Below, piece after piece: positions 44,638 to 56,285 of a stretch of DNA of 64,000 bases (its first letter is position 1; the number at the start of each line of letters is the position of its first letter). The DNA is from Anisus vortex. Taxonomy: Eukaryota; Mollusca; Gastropoda; Planorbidae. The stretch covers positions 16,699,823 through 16,763,822 of the forward strand of contig OX421497.1 in assembly GCA_949126835.1 (NCBI GenBank). The letters are read 5' to 3'. Both the position numbers and the translations under genes were made by a program. The notes under the pieces were generated by a model that saw only the letters and a program-made list of their open reading frames with translations, had not been told where the DNA came from and ran no database searches.

Positions 44638-45112
44638 TTTCCGGAAATGCCATAAAAGGTCATTAGTCGTATGTTCAGAAAAGTTCATTAGTCCTATGTT
44701 CATAAAAGGTCATTAGTTCTATTATCGAAAAGGCCATCAGTCCTATGTTCAGAAAATGTAATTAGTCATATGTTCAGTAAAGTTCAATAGTCCTATGTTC
44801 ATAAAAAGTCATTAGTCCTATGTTCAGAAAAGTTCATTAGTCCTATTAAGATCATTAGTTCTATGTTTAGAAAAGTTCATTAGTCATATGTTCAGAGAAG
44901 TTCATTAGTCCTATTTTCAGAAAAGGCCCTAGTCCTATGTTCTTAGACGGTCAGAAGTCCTATGTTAAAAAAAAAGTCCAGAAGCCCTTTGGTTAGAAAT
45001 CTTCAGTTATTCTACAGTCAGAAGTCATTAGTCCTGTGGTAAGATAGGGTCAATTAGTCCTGTGGTAAGATAGGGTCAATTAGTCCTGTGGTAAGATAGG
45101 GTCAATAGTTTT
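44638..45112. repeat. About 25-bp degenerate tandem repeat, plus a 26-bp triplet
   Basis: Copies of AGAAAAGTTCATTAGTCCTA with variable spacing from 44638 to about 45000. From about 45035 there are three near-identical 26-bp units with GTCCTGTGGTAAGATAGGGT. Confidence 0.88.
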
Positions 45113-46199
45113 TTGGTACAAAATGATCTAAAAGCTGGACAGATAGAAAGATACCCCCCTCCCCCCCACACACACACCTGTAGAACATTTCCACCGAAGA
45201 AAAAAGGAAGAGAGACTCCCATACAATATAAAAAGTGACAGAAGGGCATAAAAAAAAAGTGAAAACTGGACAGTCCAAACTGGTCTCCTGACCACACGAG
45301 TTGAATATTCATCTTTATGCTCTTCAGGACAGCACCAAAGGCTAAATAACACCTTTTTAAAAATCTCTATATCCGTCTGTTTTCTTTAAGACGCGTGTGT
45401 GTATGAGTGTGTACAAGGTGTGTGTGTGTGTGTGAAATGTGACCAAACGTTGAAGGCCACGTAGCAATAAATTGAAGTTCTAGCCTTACTTCTGTTCGCC
45501 AGACCATCATTCTTTTTTTCTGCTTCAGAAAACACGTCGGACTAAAAAAAAATTCCTTTTTAAAAACTAAAAAAATGGACGGAATTTTATGGCACTCTAT
45601 TGACTCTCCCTTACACCCCTTTGACGCCACGCTTGACCTAGCTTTCTCCATCCTCCCCCTCTTTCTAGCTTTCTTTTCATTCAGAAATGGCGTTACACCA
45701 ACATGGCCGTGACGCCCCCAAACCCCCATTTCAGTCCATCCGCCCCGCACCCCAGCCGCTTCCCCTACTTGCCCCCCCCCCACATACACAAACCCGGCTC
45801 TGCCTCCCTGTAATCAAAGCTTGCCGGACCAATTACCTAGAAGTACCCAGTCGGCTGAGGTTCTGCGGGAAATCCCAATGGCGCGCTAATTGCAGAAGGT
45901 GCAAGGCCAGCTCTGTCAAAACTTCCTTGAATAATGACCAGGCTTTTTTCAGACAACCTCTCATGGGGTGAGAGGAAAACATTTCAATGGACAAGGGGGG
46001 GGGGATGAACGGTAGAGGGGGAGAGATGAGATGGAGTTAAAGAGGAACGGAATGTGGTACTTCCCCTCGCCCCCGCCCCTACTCATTCAACCCTCCCTTT
46101 TTTCCATTACTTTCTGACCAGTGTCCGAGAATTTAAGAACATTTGTGTGCGTATATAAACGTTACATGTAAATTGAGTTGTTTTTTTAGTGTGCATTGC
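45113..46199. other. Intergenic, with a GC-balanced block
   Basis: No gene recognised. (TG)n-like stretch at 45394-45434; C runs at about 45155-45167 and 45773-45781; G run at 45996-46004. 45790-45960 is non-repetitive, GC-balanced, and has an exact palindromic kappa-B-type site GGGAAATCCC at 45867-45876. Confidence 0.45.
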
Positions 46200-46613
46200 A
46201 TAAAACGTGAATGGGTTGTGACATAAAACGTGAATGGGTTGTGACATAAAACGTGAATGGGTTGTGACATAAAACGTGAATGGGTTGTGACATAAAACGT
46301 GAATGGGTTGTGACATAAAACGTGAATGGGTTGTGACATAAAACGTGAATGGGTTGTGACATAAAACGTGAATGGGTTGTGACATAAAACGTGAATGGGT
46401 TGTGACATAAAACGTGAATGGGTTGTGACATAAAACGTGAATGGGTTGTGACATAAAACGTGAATGGGTTGTGACATAAAACGTGAATGGGTTGTGACAT
46501 AAAACGTGAATGGGTTGTGACATAAAACGTGAATGGGTTGTGACATAAAACGTGAATGGGTTGTGACATAAAACGTGAATGGGTTGTGACATAAAACGTG
46601 AATGGGTTGTGAC
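46200..46613. repeat. 23-bp minisatellite, 18 units, essentially perfect
   Basis: The unit is ATAAAACGTGAATGGGTT followed by GTGAC; 18 x 23 = 414 bp exactly. I see no internal variants. The minus strand reads through in all frames (HNPFTFYVTTHSRFMSQPIHVLC), which is an artefact. This is the most homogeneous array in the window. Confidence 0.98.
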
Positions 46614-46970
46614 AAAAGTAGAAAAATGCTCCATTGTGACGAAATGAAATGAATTCATGGTTACTAAATATAACCAAACACGCGAACACATCTATCTACA
46701 CACACACACACACTCGCACACACACAAACATACACGCTGACGTCATCATTGCGTCACTTGGAAAAAATACAACGATGGCAACGTGTATTAAATTATTTTA
46801 AATAAAAACCTTGAAAGTCCATGAGGCAAAACTGTTTGCATTGAAAGTTGTAGCAAAACAAAAAGGTCTAAAAATCATGGATCACCAGTTTATGGGACTC
46901 TGTGGCCAATACAAATCATATCCGCACTCTACATTTTCTGTTATTGTAAGAAGCCCCACCCACCAGAGCT
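46614..46970. other. Intergenic, with a short CA stretch
   Basis: (CA)n-like sequence at 46696-46732. The remainder is not recognised. Confidence 0.5.

Positions 46971-47044
<74 letters not shown>
46971..47044. repeat. (CA)n microsatellite, about 37 dinucleotides
   Basis: An uninterrupted CA run. Confidence 0.98.
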
Positions 47045-47048
<4 letters not shown>

Positions 47049-48224
47049 ATACTCTGCAGTTCCGCCAGTGAAAACAAAATGGAATTTTTTGTTTGTTTTT
47101 TTACATTTAAAAAGTACCCATATTATTTTTAATTATGTTTGGATGTCTTAATTGCATTTCAAATTCCCGCGAAAAGATAGTGTCAAAACTGGACGCCTCA
47201 AATTTCCTTGTAGTAAATGATACCGATACTGTCTACTTTGATATAAGCAACAGAAGACACTTGTTACAAATGCATTATTTGTATCTATATATAATCGGCC
47301 TACAAAAGTAAAACGTTTGTTTGTGGTGTGTACAGGTCGCATAATCATTTTAAAACTGAATAGAATAACATGAAATTGGCCGCCAAAATTATTTGCGTGA
47401 ACAGTATCACAGTTTTACCTTTTAAATAAATAAACTAGTTACGTATATAATCCTTTATAGACTATACACTTTTGTTCTACATTATTATTTCCAACATTTT
47501 GATCTTCAATACTCACAAAGTAAGAAACACAGGAAAAGATCAGTTAATAGATCTGTAACTTTTATTCCTTTTTTATTAACTTTTCAAAACTTAAAAATAA
47601 ATTGAAGCTTAATGGACCGTGCATATTTGAATTGTTGCATGTCCGGTCCATAAACAGCGAAGGTTATATAAATGCTGTATGTCAATGGCGTTTATTAAGG
47701 ATTTTAAAATGTGCACCATAAAGTGTGATTTAATAAAACCCATTTAAAATCTGATATTTATTGGTTGGGGTGCAGGGGTTGGGCTGAAATCTTTAAAGAA
47801 TGTCTCGTTAAATGAAACACGTTTATGTACCGAGTTTCAGCTTGATAGACTAACATGAAGTGGGTCAATTAGCCTTCCAAAGAGCGGGTCGGCCGGCACA
47901 AACATTGAAATATAGAATGATTTTCGAAGTTAATAAAAAGGATTTAAAAACACATGCTAACTAAGGAGTGTACGTAAAGCTGAATTCTGAAGAGTGAATC
48001 CCAGACATTCTTTCTTACTAGAATGTTATAGTTATCAAATTACTTTGGCATAAAGTGTTTTTGTTGTGTTATATGTTATTGTAAAAGTCGCGAGATGGGC
48101 TGTAAGTGACGCACGCTAACAAGTTCACGGTGCGTGATCCAATTTTCACGTCATCACGTCTAGGTGGTGAAGATTTGTCAGATGTCCTCACCTAAGGTTT
48201 GTTGAATCTGAAAGCATTAGTCCT
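47045..48224. other. AT-rich intergenic DNA
   Basis: No gene recognised. A small inverted repeat lies at 47612-47653: ATGGACCG pairs with CGGTCCAT across an AT-rich loop. Confidence 0.5.
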
Positions 48225-48348
48225 ACTGTGCAGAGTACACAAACACCCACACACAAACACACCATCACCCACACAAACACACCATTACCCACGTTCCCAC
48301 ACACAAACGCCCTGCACACACACACCCACACACTCCCACGCCTACACC
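48225..48348. repeat. CA-rich low-complexity sequence
   Basis: ACACAAACACACCA-type blocks, degenerate. Confidence 0.85.
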
Positions 48349-48679
48349 CACTCAGAATCTGTCTCTACAGATTGAACAGATTTCCTCCAGACTGTCCAGC
48401 AGAGATGATTGCTCCCAGTAACGAGAATTCAGATTTTCAACTTCGGTTTTCCCCAATAAACTGAGGAAGTAACACTTCCACCTGTCTAACGGGTGTCACG
48501 GATTAACGCACCAGTGGACACCATTTCTACCTGTAGTCATGACGTGTCACTCCCCCATCGAGTCTGTAATACAATCAAATTGATCAACTGTTCAGTCTCT
48601 GATCAATGTATGTAGGACATGTTCTTAAAATAGATTTTTTTTTTACATATAGTGTTACTAGTAGAATTAAATTATTTGA
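48349..48679. other. Intergenic, nothing recognised
   Basis: Mixed composition. Confidence 0.5.
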
Positions 48680-48828
48680 GCCTAATGGGGATTGTGTGGC
48701 CAGCTCAAAAGTTACACCAAGCTGGTTATATTAATACTTTCAGACTTTAGAAAAAAAAAATTACAATTTTCTTATATCAGGATTTGAACTCCAACTCCTA
48801 CATCGTCACAGTAACGCAGTGGACAATT
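48680..48828 (-). mobile_element. SINE family 1, diverged
   Basis: The plus strand has GGGGATTGTGTGGCCAGC and, about 90 bp later, the box B complement AGGATTTGAACTCCAAC. This is the expected reverse order; the body is eroded. Confidence 0.65.
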
Positions 48829-49130
48829 GTTTGCATTAATTTGTAATCATCAAAACAAATTTCTGGAGATATTTTTGTCTTTCTCCTTGAGCCAAGAACC
48901 ATTTCCATCTCCACTTACTCTGTAGGCATAAAGTAATAAACAAAACAAAAAACAAGAAAGAAATACAAAGACTGTACGTAACAGTGACGTAACAGTGACG
49001 TATCAGTGACATACAACTTTGTGATTCTGATGGTATAACAAAGTCTGAATGTTCATTTCTCCCGGTGGCACTCCAGTTCTCCTCAGATCCCAGGGTAGCC
49101 TACCTTTAAAATTGGGCAGCAAAAGTCTGT
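48829..49130. other. Intergenic, nothing recognised
   Basis: A short run of AACAGTGACGTATCAGTGAC-type triplication lies at 48980-49012. No gene. Confidence 0.5.
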
Positions 49131-49306
49131 TGGGGCGCGGCGCGCGCTCGGATTCTATTCCGGGTCTGGAGTGTCTGGATGGTACCTGATTCTAGGGGGC
49201 GAAAAAGTAAAGGCGTCCTGGTATTTTGCTGGCCACACAATCTTCTAGTAAGTTATTGTTTCACTGTTACAATGGATCAATCCGACGGAGATTCTTTACT
49301 TTAAAA
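49131..49306 (+). mobile_element. SINE family 1, diverged
   Basis: Remnants in order: CGCGCTCGGATTCTATTCCG (box-B region), GGATGGTACCTGATTCTAGG, AAAGTAAAGGCGTCCTGG, GCTGGCCACACAATC and 3' end CAATCCGACGGAGATTCTTT. Confidence 0.7.
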
Positions 49307-49852
49307 CAAAACCTTATAACCCTTCAAATGTTTGTTAAAAAGAACGCTAATCTTTGAGTGGCGAACATAATCTCCTCCTATAACATGGCCAATAAAACTG
49401 ATGTAAGCATCTTACTAACAATTAAGACCTTCAGTGTAAACTATATTGTTTTCTGTATTAGTTTATTATTTTCTGCTATAGTTTATGCATAGATAAGCAA
49501 AATTTCAAATTGCATGCCCTAATCAATTGTATCTTCTCCACGTCCCCCAAACAACGCGAGCGTTGATCCGTGCATATCTTTGATCAGTCTCATTAATGGA
49601 GGACACGATCGCTGTGATCTGCCATATACCTAGGCTATCAGCTTCAAAAGTGCGGGTTTGATGAACCGTGACGCCGTTGGTCCATCGAACGTTTTGAGTC
49701 ATGGGCTACATGCTAAGTGAGCAGATCACCCGCTTGCAGCGCAAATTTGAAGTCACCGACAGAATGTGTTAGATGCTAGGTAGATCTATCTGGATATTGA
49801 ATATATGTACAAGCCTGGACAAGACTTGAAAATTATACATTGATGAGATATA
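49307..49852. other. Intergenic
   Basis: No gene recognised. 49550-49760 is balanced in composition and non-repetitive. Confidence 0.5.
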
Positions 49853-50313
<461 letters not shown>

Positions 50314-50556
50314 CAGTGCTTTTTTTAAATTAAAAAATAGGTGCCGGTACTCAGTGATGGATTGCCTAACTTTTAAAGCAGTTTCGCATTTTATATTTTA
50401 ATTCTTATTGCGCGCAATTATAAAATAATTCAATAAATTAATAATATAATAAATTAAAAATAAACGTTAAAATACAAGAAAAGTAATAATTTTTTCCCCA
50501 CATGGAAAAAGGTGAGGGTACGTCGTACCGGTGCGTACCGTCAAAAAAAAGCACTG
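50314..50556. mobile_element. hAT-like MITE inserted in the microsatellite
   Basis: The left end is CAGTGCTTTTTTTAAATTAA. The right end, reverse-complemented, is CAGTGCTTTTTTTTGACGGT. Near the right end is a palindromic GTACGTCGTACCGGTGCGTA block. Flanks are CTATCCAT (50305-50312) and CTATCTAT (50557-50564), a 7/8 match but in a repetitive context. CTAT repeats continue on both sides. Confidence 0.75.
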
Positions 50557-50559
50557 CTA

Positions 50560-50608
<49 letters not shown>

Positions 50609-50611
50609 ATA

Positions 50612-50642
<31 letters not shown>

Positions 50643-50645
50643 ATA

Positions 50646-50676
<31 letters not shown>

Positions 50677-50720
50677 ATATCTCTCTCTCTCTCTCTATCT
50701 ATCTATCTATAAATATATCA
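50557..50720. repeat. Compound (CT)n/(CTAT)n repeat
   Basis: Four rounds of CTCTCT runs followed by ATCTATCTATCTATAT. It is the continuation of the microsatellite right of the MITE, with its own 40-45-bp super-period. Confidence 0.95.
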
Positions 50721-51060
50721 ATCTCTCTTTCTATCCGTCTATCCGTCTATCCGTCTATACGTCAATACAATCTGTCTACCTGTCTACCTGTTTACCTGTC
50801 TACCTGTCTACCTGTCTACCTGTCTACCTGTCTACCTGTCTACCTGTCTACCTGTCTACCTGTCTACCTGTCTACCTGTCTACCTGTCTACCTGTCTACC
50901 TGTCTACCTGTCTACCTGTCTACCTGTCTACCTGTCTACCTGTCTACCTGTCTACCTGTCTACCTGTCTACCTGTCTACCTGTCTACCTGTCTATCTGTC
51001 TACCTGTCTACCCGTCTATCTGTCTATCTATCCGTCTATCCGTCTATCTGTCTGTCTGTT
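50721..51060. repeat. 8-bp repeat (CTACCTGT)n, about 28 units
   Basis: From about 50775 to 51010 the unit TGTCTACC repeats almost perfectly. The edges degrade into TCTATCCG and TCTATCTG. Confidence 0.96.
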
Positions 51061-51144
51061 ATTGCCTCATTTATTACTTCGTCAGCTGAAGGTGAAAAGA
51101 TACCATACTACTGCTCAAGCATCATTTCCCCGAAGTACTTAACA
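51061..51144. other. Short spacer
   Basis: Nothing recognised. Confidence 0.4.
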
Positions 51145-51247
51145 GTAATAATAATAATCTATTTGTATAACGCTGCCAACAAACTTAATGTAAGCTCAGA
51201 GCGCATTTAACTTTGAGCAACAAAGATAAAAGTATAAAGCTAATTAA
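51145..51247 (-). mobile_element. L2/CR1-like LINE 3' tail, minus strand
   Basis: Reverse-complemented it reads AAATGCGCTCTGAGCTTACA, TTTGTTGGCAGCGTTATACA, AATAGATTATTATTATT. This matches 62845-62915 on the plus strand and has the GCGCT…GCGCTATACAAAT…(ATT)n form of L2-type tails. Confidence 0.72.
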
Positions 51248-51506
51248 TAATTAGTATTGGTCGCAATTTCCAACAAATGTCCCTGTAGGATGTCTTCCTG
51301 TATATCTATCTATACACGTCAATGATTGGTTAAACCCAACATATAGTTAGGCCCTACATTATTTAAATTACTTCCTTTTAAACACGTTTCTCGCAGTGCT
51401 AAAATTTAAATCGGGAAAACCCAACTAAAAGTGTTTGCTATATATTGTATAGACACAGTGCGCAACACTAGACAACTTTATAAAAAAATGTTACCGGCAT
51501 ATTTTT
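51248..51506. other. AT-rich spacer
   Basis: Nothing recognised. Confidence 0.5.
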
Positions 51507-52326
51507 ATTAAAGACCAAGTGAAAAGCTTTTTATCAAAATTAAGTTAACATTTGATTTTGATAGTAAGTAGTGTATTCAGTATCTGAATGTTAATAAAAA
51601 ATCATTTATACTTAATAGCAAAGATATCTTTGAAGTAATTAGTTCATTATTTGCACTTAAATGTGTGTTTATTTCGGAAGAAAAATCCAAATCTCGTAGC
51701 CATTTGAGATGTTTTTATTACCGGCAACATAGGAAAATGACGTCAGAGAAAGGATTTCGACATTTATGTGTGCTATGTTACTGGTTGTACGAAAATATGT
51801 AGAGAATTAAATTTTATTTCATTTCCAAAAGATGGCGCCTAAAGAAAACGACGGATTGTGAATGTCAGATTTGAAGAATCACCTATTTATAATCCCAAAC
51901 TAATTGCTTGATGCAAAAGAATTTTCGTATCGTTGTTTTTTTTTTTATGAATCTCCGCATTGTGTTTTTTTAATTACCAAGGACGCAACTCTTGACTAAC
52001 TTATTTTATAAACAAAAGCTACATTTAGCATAACGCGACTAACACTTTGAGTATTAATTATCGCCTACTCACTTTTGATGTTAAAAACGGAATCCTCAGA
52101 ACTAATCTTGTAGACGTTATATATTTCTAAAAGACCAGAACTGGCTGTCGATGTTGAAATCAATTATTGTCAAACAGCACCGAAAGCATGGCTTTTGTTT
52201 ACGAAAATGGCGGTAAATTTCACCGGAAGTTCACGATCATCCCAGATCAAAAGGTCACACCTAATTAAGACTTGTCAATTCGAAATCTCGTCCCTTTGAG
52301 AAAAAGGTCTTGACTTGGTCTTTAAT
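51507..52326. mobile_element. 820-bp inverted-repeat element with a THAP-like fossil
   Basis: ATTAAAGACCAAGT (51507-51520) is matched by its exact reverse complement ACTTGGTCTTTAAT (52313-52326). Within it, 51768-51837 translates as CYVTGCTKICRELN then FISFPKDGA, ending at TAA. The same frame resumes as RKRRIVNVRFEE. The C-x4-C start, the F..FPKD block about 11 residues later and the basic W/I-V-N-V-R stretch follow the THAP zinc-finger pattern used by P-element-type transposases and THAP proteins. The final C-x2-H is not seen and the frame is broken, so it is a relic. Class (P-like or other) is unproven and no TSD is clear. Confidence 0.5.
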
Positions 52327-52334
52327 AATACAGT

Positions 52335-52955
52335 TAGATTAACAAAGTTTTACAAATGTAATAAGAACATAAAAGTAAAATGCTATCTGACATTAGTTAA
52401 ACATACACTAGAATATACATCATCTGTATGGGACAAACTGCTATCTGACATTAGTTAAACATACACTAGAATATGCATTATCTGTATGGGACCCATCAAC
52501 TAACGAAATTATTTACAAATTATAACTAATTCAGAAAAGAGCTGAAAGATTCATTACAAGTGAATATTCACAACTGACAAGAGTAACACCAATAGTTAAA
52601 TCACTAAACCTAGAAACACTAAAGGGCAGAAGGGCAAAGAGTAAAGTAGTATAATAATACATAAGGCATTAAACACTAATTTAGAAATACAGCACAAAGA
52701 CAATATGTCATAGATAAACATAAAGACAAAAACACTTTCCTTATCCTTTATGCGTGAACAAATGCATATAAGTACTCTTTCTTCTCGAGTGGCATCCGAG
52801 CATGGTATGGGTTGTCTGAACAAACGAGGAAAACCAGTAACTTAACAACATGTAAAACACTAATAGAAAAGTAGGGCTAGACTCAAGCCACGGATGTGAG
52901 TAGGACGCAATAATCTTCTTTATAAATGGATCGTCTGTAATGACGTAGATAAGAT
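52335..52955 (+). mobile_element. LINE 3' fragment: RT thumb to C-terminus (copy 2)
   Basis: 52378-52430 reads KCYLTLVKHTLEYTSSVWD, the classic …tLVrp.LEYas.VWdp segment after the RT palm. An adjacent 58-bp tandem duplication (52381-52438 and 52439-52496) shifts the frame. It continues as IQKRAERFITSEYSQLTRVT, PIVKSLNLETLKGRRAK and, after another shift, YKYSFFSSGIRAWYGLSEQ. Several stops and frameshifts make it inactive. It is the longest of the four copies. Confidence 0.82.
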
Positions 52956-53865
52956 ATATGCAAATATATGTATATATATATATTTTATTGAAATCCGTAT
53001 TCAGGCTATATTTTAACAATCTTGGTCTATATTATTGTATTACGGTACCCTTAAACGTACTCCAAATGACGTCATTACAAAACATATCGGACATTGTCCG
53101 TGACGTCAGCGGTTTCAAATTTCGTTTCGGGATCTTTTGTTCCGATCTTGAATTTTAATTTGATAGTATTTCCGGTTCAATGGTACGTAACTCTGACAAT
53201 TGAAATATCTTTAAAAAAACGGACGGGGGTAGAACTAAAGTAGGGGGCGCTGGGGCGGTGAGATGTTTTTAATTAAAAAGGACAAGGGGCTGGGGTGAGG
53301 GTAATACTATCGTCTCGTCGGGGTTTATAGCGAGGTGACCTTTAACCTGGCAACTAGCTGACAAGAGAAACGTAGATAATGTAAACTTAACACCGGGAGG
53401 CACGCACGACAGTCACGTTGACCTAAGTAGACGGTGGAATCTGAGTGACCGCCAGTCGACCGAAACAGGTCAAACCAGCCAGATCCGTCTTGCCCTTTGC
53501 CCCCCCCCCACACATACATACCCAATGCTGTCGCTGAAATCAATCAATATATAATCACAGATGTGCTCAAACTGTATCGTATTTTCTAGGTTGGATCGGT
53601 TTAGTCAGGGGGGGGGGAGGCATAAACGCCAAATAAATTGAACGCTTATTTAACAAAGCTTTCTAAATGTAAATATAACACCTTCACTTCATATGGGATG
53701 TTAGTAAAATAAGAGTCGGGTATAAAGAAATAATTGCAAAGCCTAAAGACCCCCCCCCTCCACGTCTGGAACTCTATTCAACAGGTGAACAACAAAGTAA
53801 GATAAAAAAAAGGTTTTAAAAAACTGATAAAAAAAAAGAACAAAGAACAAAACAAAACCAACATA
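52956..53865. other. Intergenic
   Basis: No gene recognised. A short (TA)n lies at 52970-52982, C runs at about 53501-53509 and 53751-53759, G run at about 53609-53618. Confidence 0.5.
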
Positions 53866-54341
53866 GTGCAATAGAGCCAATGGAGGGTGAGTGCATGGGG
53901 CAATAGAGCCAATGGAGGGTGAGTGCATGGGGCAATAGAGCCAATGGAGGGTGAGTGCATGGGGCAATAGAGCCAATGGAGGGTGAGTGCATGGGGCAAT
54001 AGAGCCAATGGAGGGTGAGTGCATGGGGCAATAGAGCCAATGGAGGGTGAGTGCATGGGGCAATAGATCCAATGGAGGGTGAGTGCATGGGGCAATAGAG
54101 CCAATGGAGAGTGAGTGCATGGGGCAATAGAGCCAATGGAGGGTGAGTGCATGGGTCAATAGAGCCAATGGAGGGTGAGTGCATGGGGCAATAGAGCCAA
54201 TGGAGAGTGAGTGCATGGGGCAATAGAGCCAATGGAGGGTGAGTGCATGGGGCAATAGAGCCAATGGAGAGTGAGTGCATGGGTCAATAGAGCCAATGGA
54301 GGGTGAGTGCATGGGTCAATAGAGCCAATGGAGGGTGAGTC
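53866..54341. repeat. 32-bp minisatellite, about 15 units
   Basis: The unit contains GTGCATGGGGCAATAGAGCC then AATGGAGGGTGA. Variants: GGGTCAATAG, GGAGAGTGA, ATAGATCC. The minus strand is open in all frames (MHSPSIGSIAPC), with period 32 giving a three-unit, 32-residue peptide repeat. Not a gene. Confidence 0.97.
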
Positions 54342-54771
54342 AATAAATGCACTGTGATGTTTAGAAGATCATCTAAGTTGTTCTTAACGGAACCTAACAC
54401 TGTTGGTTGAAACTTTTTATTTCAAATTGCACCTCTTTAACCTTTTCATGGACATGACAGCCATTCCAGCACCGAACAAAAGATTATAAGGGCATCGGAG
54501 GAAACATCATGCTATCGTTTTGTCGCGGACAACTCCACCCAGACCACCCCTGTCATTTATTGCAATGTTGCAATTCCCCCCTCCACCTTCCAGTTATATT
54601 AAATTTCTGCCTAACGCAGTAGAAATAAGTAAACAATTGAACAAGGGAACACGACCTTTGTAATCATAAATTTTTCAAAAACTTCAGGAAAATAAAAAAG
54701 ATCTACAAAAAGTGTAAGACGTATAGCTGAAGTGGCAAATGAAAGCTGATGGTTCAATAATGGTTGTGAGG
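54342..54771. other. Intergenic, nothing recognised
   Basis: AT-rich spacer between arrays. Confidence 0.5.
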
Positions 54772-55026
54772 CCGCTGGTCTACGGCTACTGGTCTACGGA
54801 TACTGGACTACGGCCACTAGTCTACGGCCACTGGTCTACGGCCACTGGTCTACGGCCAATGGTCTATGGTCACTGGTCTACGGCAACTAATTTACGGCCA
54901 CCGGTCGACGAATACTGGTCTAAGGATACTGGTCTACGGAGTCTGGTCTACGGATACTGGTCTACGGATACTGGTCTACGGATACTGGTCTACGGATACT
55001 GGTCTACGGCCACTGGTTTATGGCCA
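54772..55026. repeat. 14-bp tandem repeat, about 17 units in two subtypes
   Basis: The left part uses CTGGTCTACGGCCA and the right part CTGGTCTACGGATA, with a mixed zone around 54885-54945. Subtype clustering indicates local copying. Confidence 0.95.
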
Positions 55027-55392
55027 TATGAATTAGAAAACACGTATATCTAGGATCTAGATAAAGAAAATAGTTGGTTTGGGGGTGGCGGTGGGGTGGG
55101 GGTAATAAGGTAGCTATAAATTCTCCCGTAAGTTAAATAAGAAACCTTAACTGACAATTTATGTTTCATTACGTTGAAAGAGTAAATAGTTAAGACATAT
55201 GACTGTGACACTGTGGCGCCATGCTCAAGTAAAATATTGTACTTTTCTATGAAATATGCGCTTCAGAACTTTTTATTTTACTTAGAATCGCTGCACACGA
55301 CACAAACAATTGGGTGATATTAGGTTTTATGTCAATCTTGGAAACGGCCTTCAGTACATGGGGCAAGATAAGTTCTCAACGTGTATCATCTT
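55027..55392. other. Intergenic, nothing recognised
   Basis: Mixed, with a G-rich patch at 55080-55103. Confidence 0.5.
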
Positions 55393-55433
55393 ATAACCCT
55401 AACCTAACCATAACCTAATCCTAACCTAACCAA
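55393..55433. repeat. Short degenerate telomere-like CCTAA/CCCTAA tract
   Basis: AACCCTAACCTAACC, ATAACCTAATCC and TAACCTAACC in sequence. It is a mixture of 5- and 6-bp units about 40 bp long, too short and irregular to be a chromosome end. Confidence 0.5.
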
Positions 55434-55561
55434 TATCCTAGTTTTTCGTCTCTTATTTTTCTCTTTACATTTGTCCCATTCCCGCCACAAGCACACCTAT
55501 TGTTGTTTTCACTCCTGCAACCTTTCTCTATTAAATCAATGACACTATTTGTAAAGTAAAG
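55434..55561. other. Short spacer
   Basis: The last 15 bases (TGTAAAGTAAAGGCAGTC) resemble the SINE body GTAAAGTAAAGGCGGCTG. Confidence 0.35.
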
Positions 55562-56285
55562 GCAGTCAAATAATACATATAAACTATCAGTCAAATAATA
55601 CATATAAACTATCAGTCAAATAATACATATAAACTATCAGTCAAATAATACATATAAACTATCAGTCCAAATAATACATATAAACTATCAGTCAAATAAT
55701 ACATATAAACTATCAGTCCAAATAATACATATAAACTATCAGTCAAATAATACATATAAACTATCAGTCAAATAATACATATAAACTATCAGTCCAAATA
55801 ATACATAAAAACTATCAGTCAAATAATACATATAAACTATCAGTCAAATAATACATATAAACTATCAGTCCAAATAATACATATAAACTATCAGTCAAAT
55901 AATACATATAAACTATCAGTCCAAATAATACATATAAACTATCAGTCCAATAATACATATAAACTATCAGTCAAATAATACATATAAACTATCAGTCAAA
56001 TAATACATATAAACTATCAGTCCAAATAATACATATAAACTATCAGTCAAATAATACATATAAACTATCAGTCCAAAAGTCATATAAACTATCAGTCCAA
56101 ATAATACATATAAACTATCAGTCCAAATAATACATATAAACTATCAGTCCAAATAATACATATAAACTATCAGTCCAAATAATACATATAAACTATCAGT
56201 CAAATAATACATATAAACTATCAGTCAAATAATACATATAAACTATCAGTCAAATAATACATATAAACTATCAGTCCAAAAGTCA
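55562..56285. repeat. 25/26-bp minisatellite, about 28 units
   Basis: Units CAGTCAAATAATACATATAA + ACTAT (25 bp) and a CAGTCCAAAT variant (26 bp) are interspersed. Two shortened units with CAGTCCAAAAGTCATA occur at about 56072 and at the right end (56273). Confidence 0.97.

Noticed and set aside
45367..45789. A 140-codon minus-strand frame as a gene
   Set aside because: Low-complexity start and end (Gly/Trp-rich from C runs, His/Thr from CA repeats) and no domain.
46107..46691. Minus-strand frames of 160-194 codons
   Set aside because: Eighteen 23-bp units read in three frames.
53743..54312. Minus-strand frames of 124-189 codons (MHSPSIGSIAPC)
   Set aside because: A 32-bp array open in all frames; no coding evidence.
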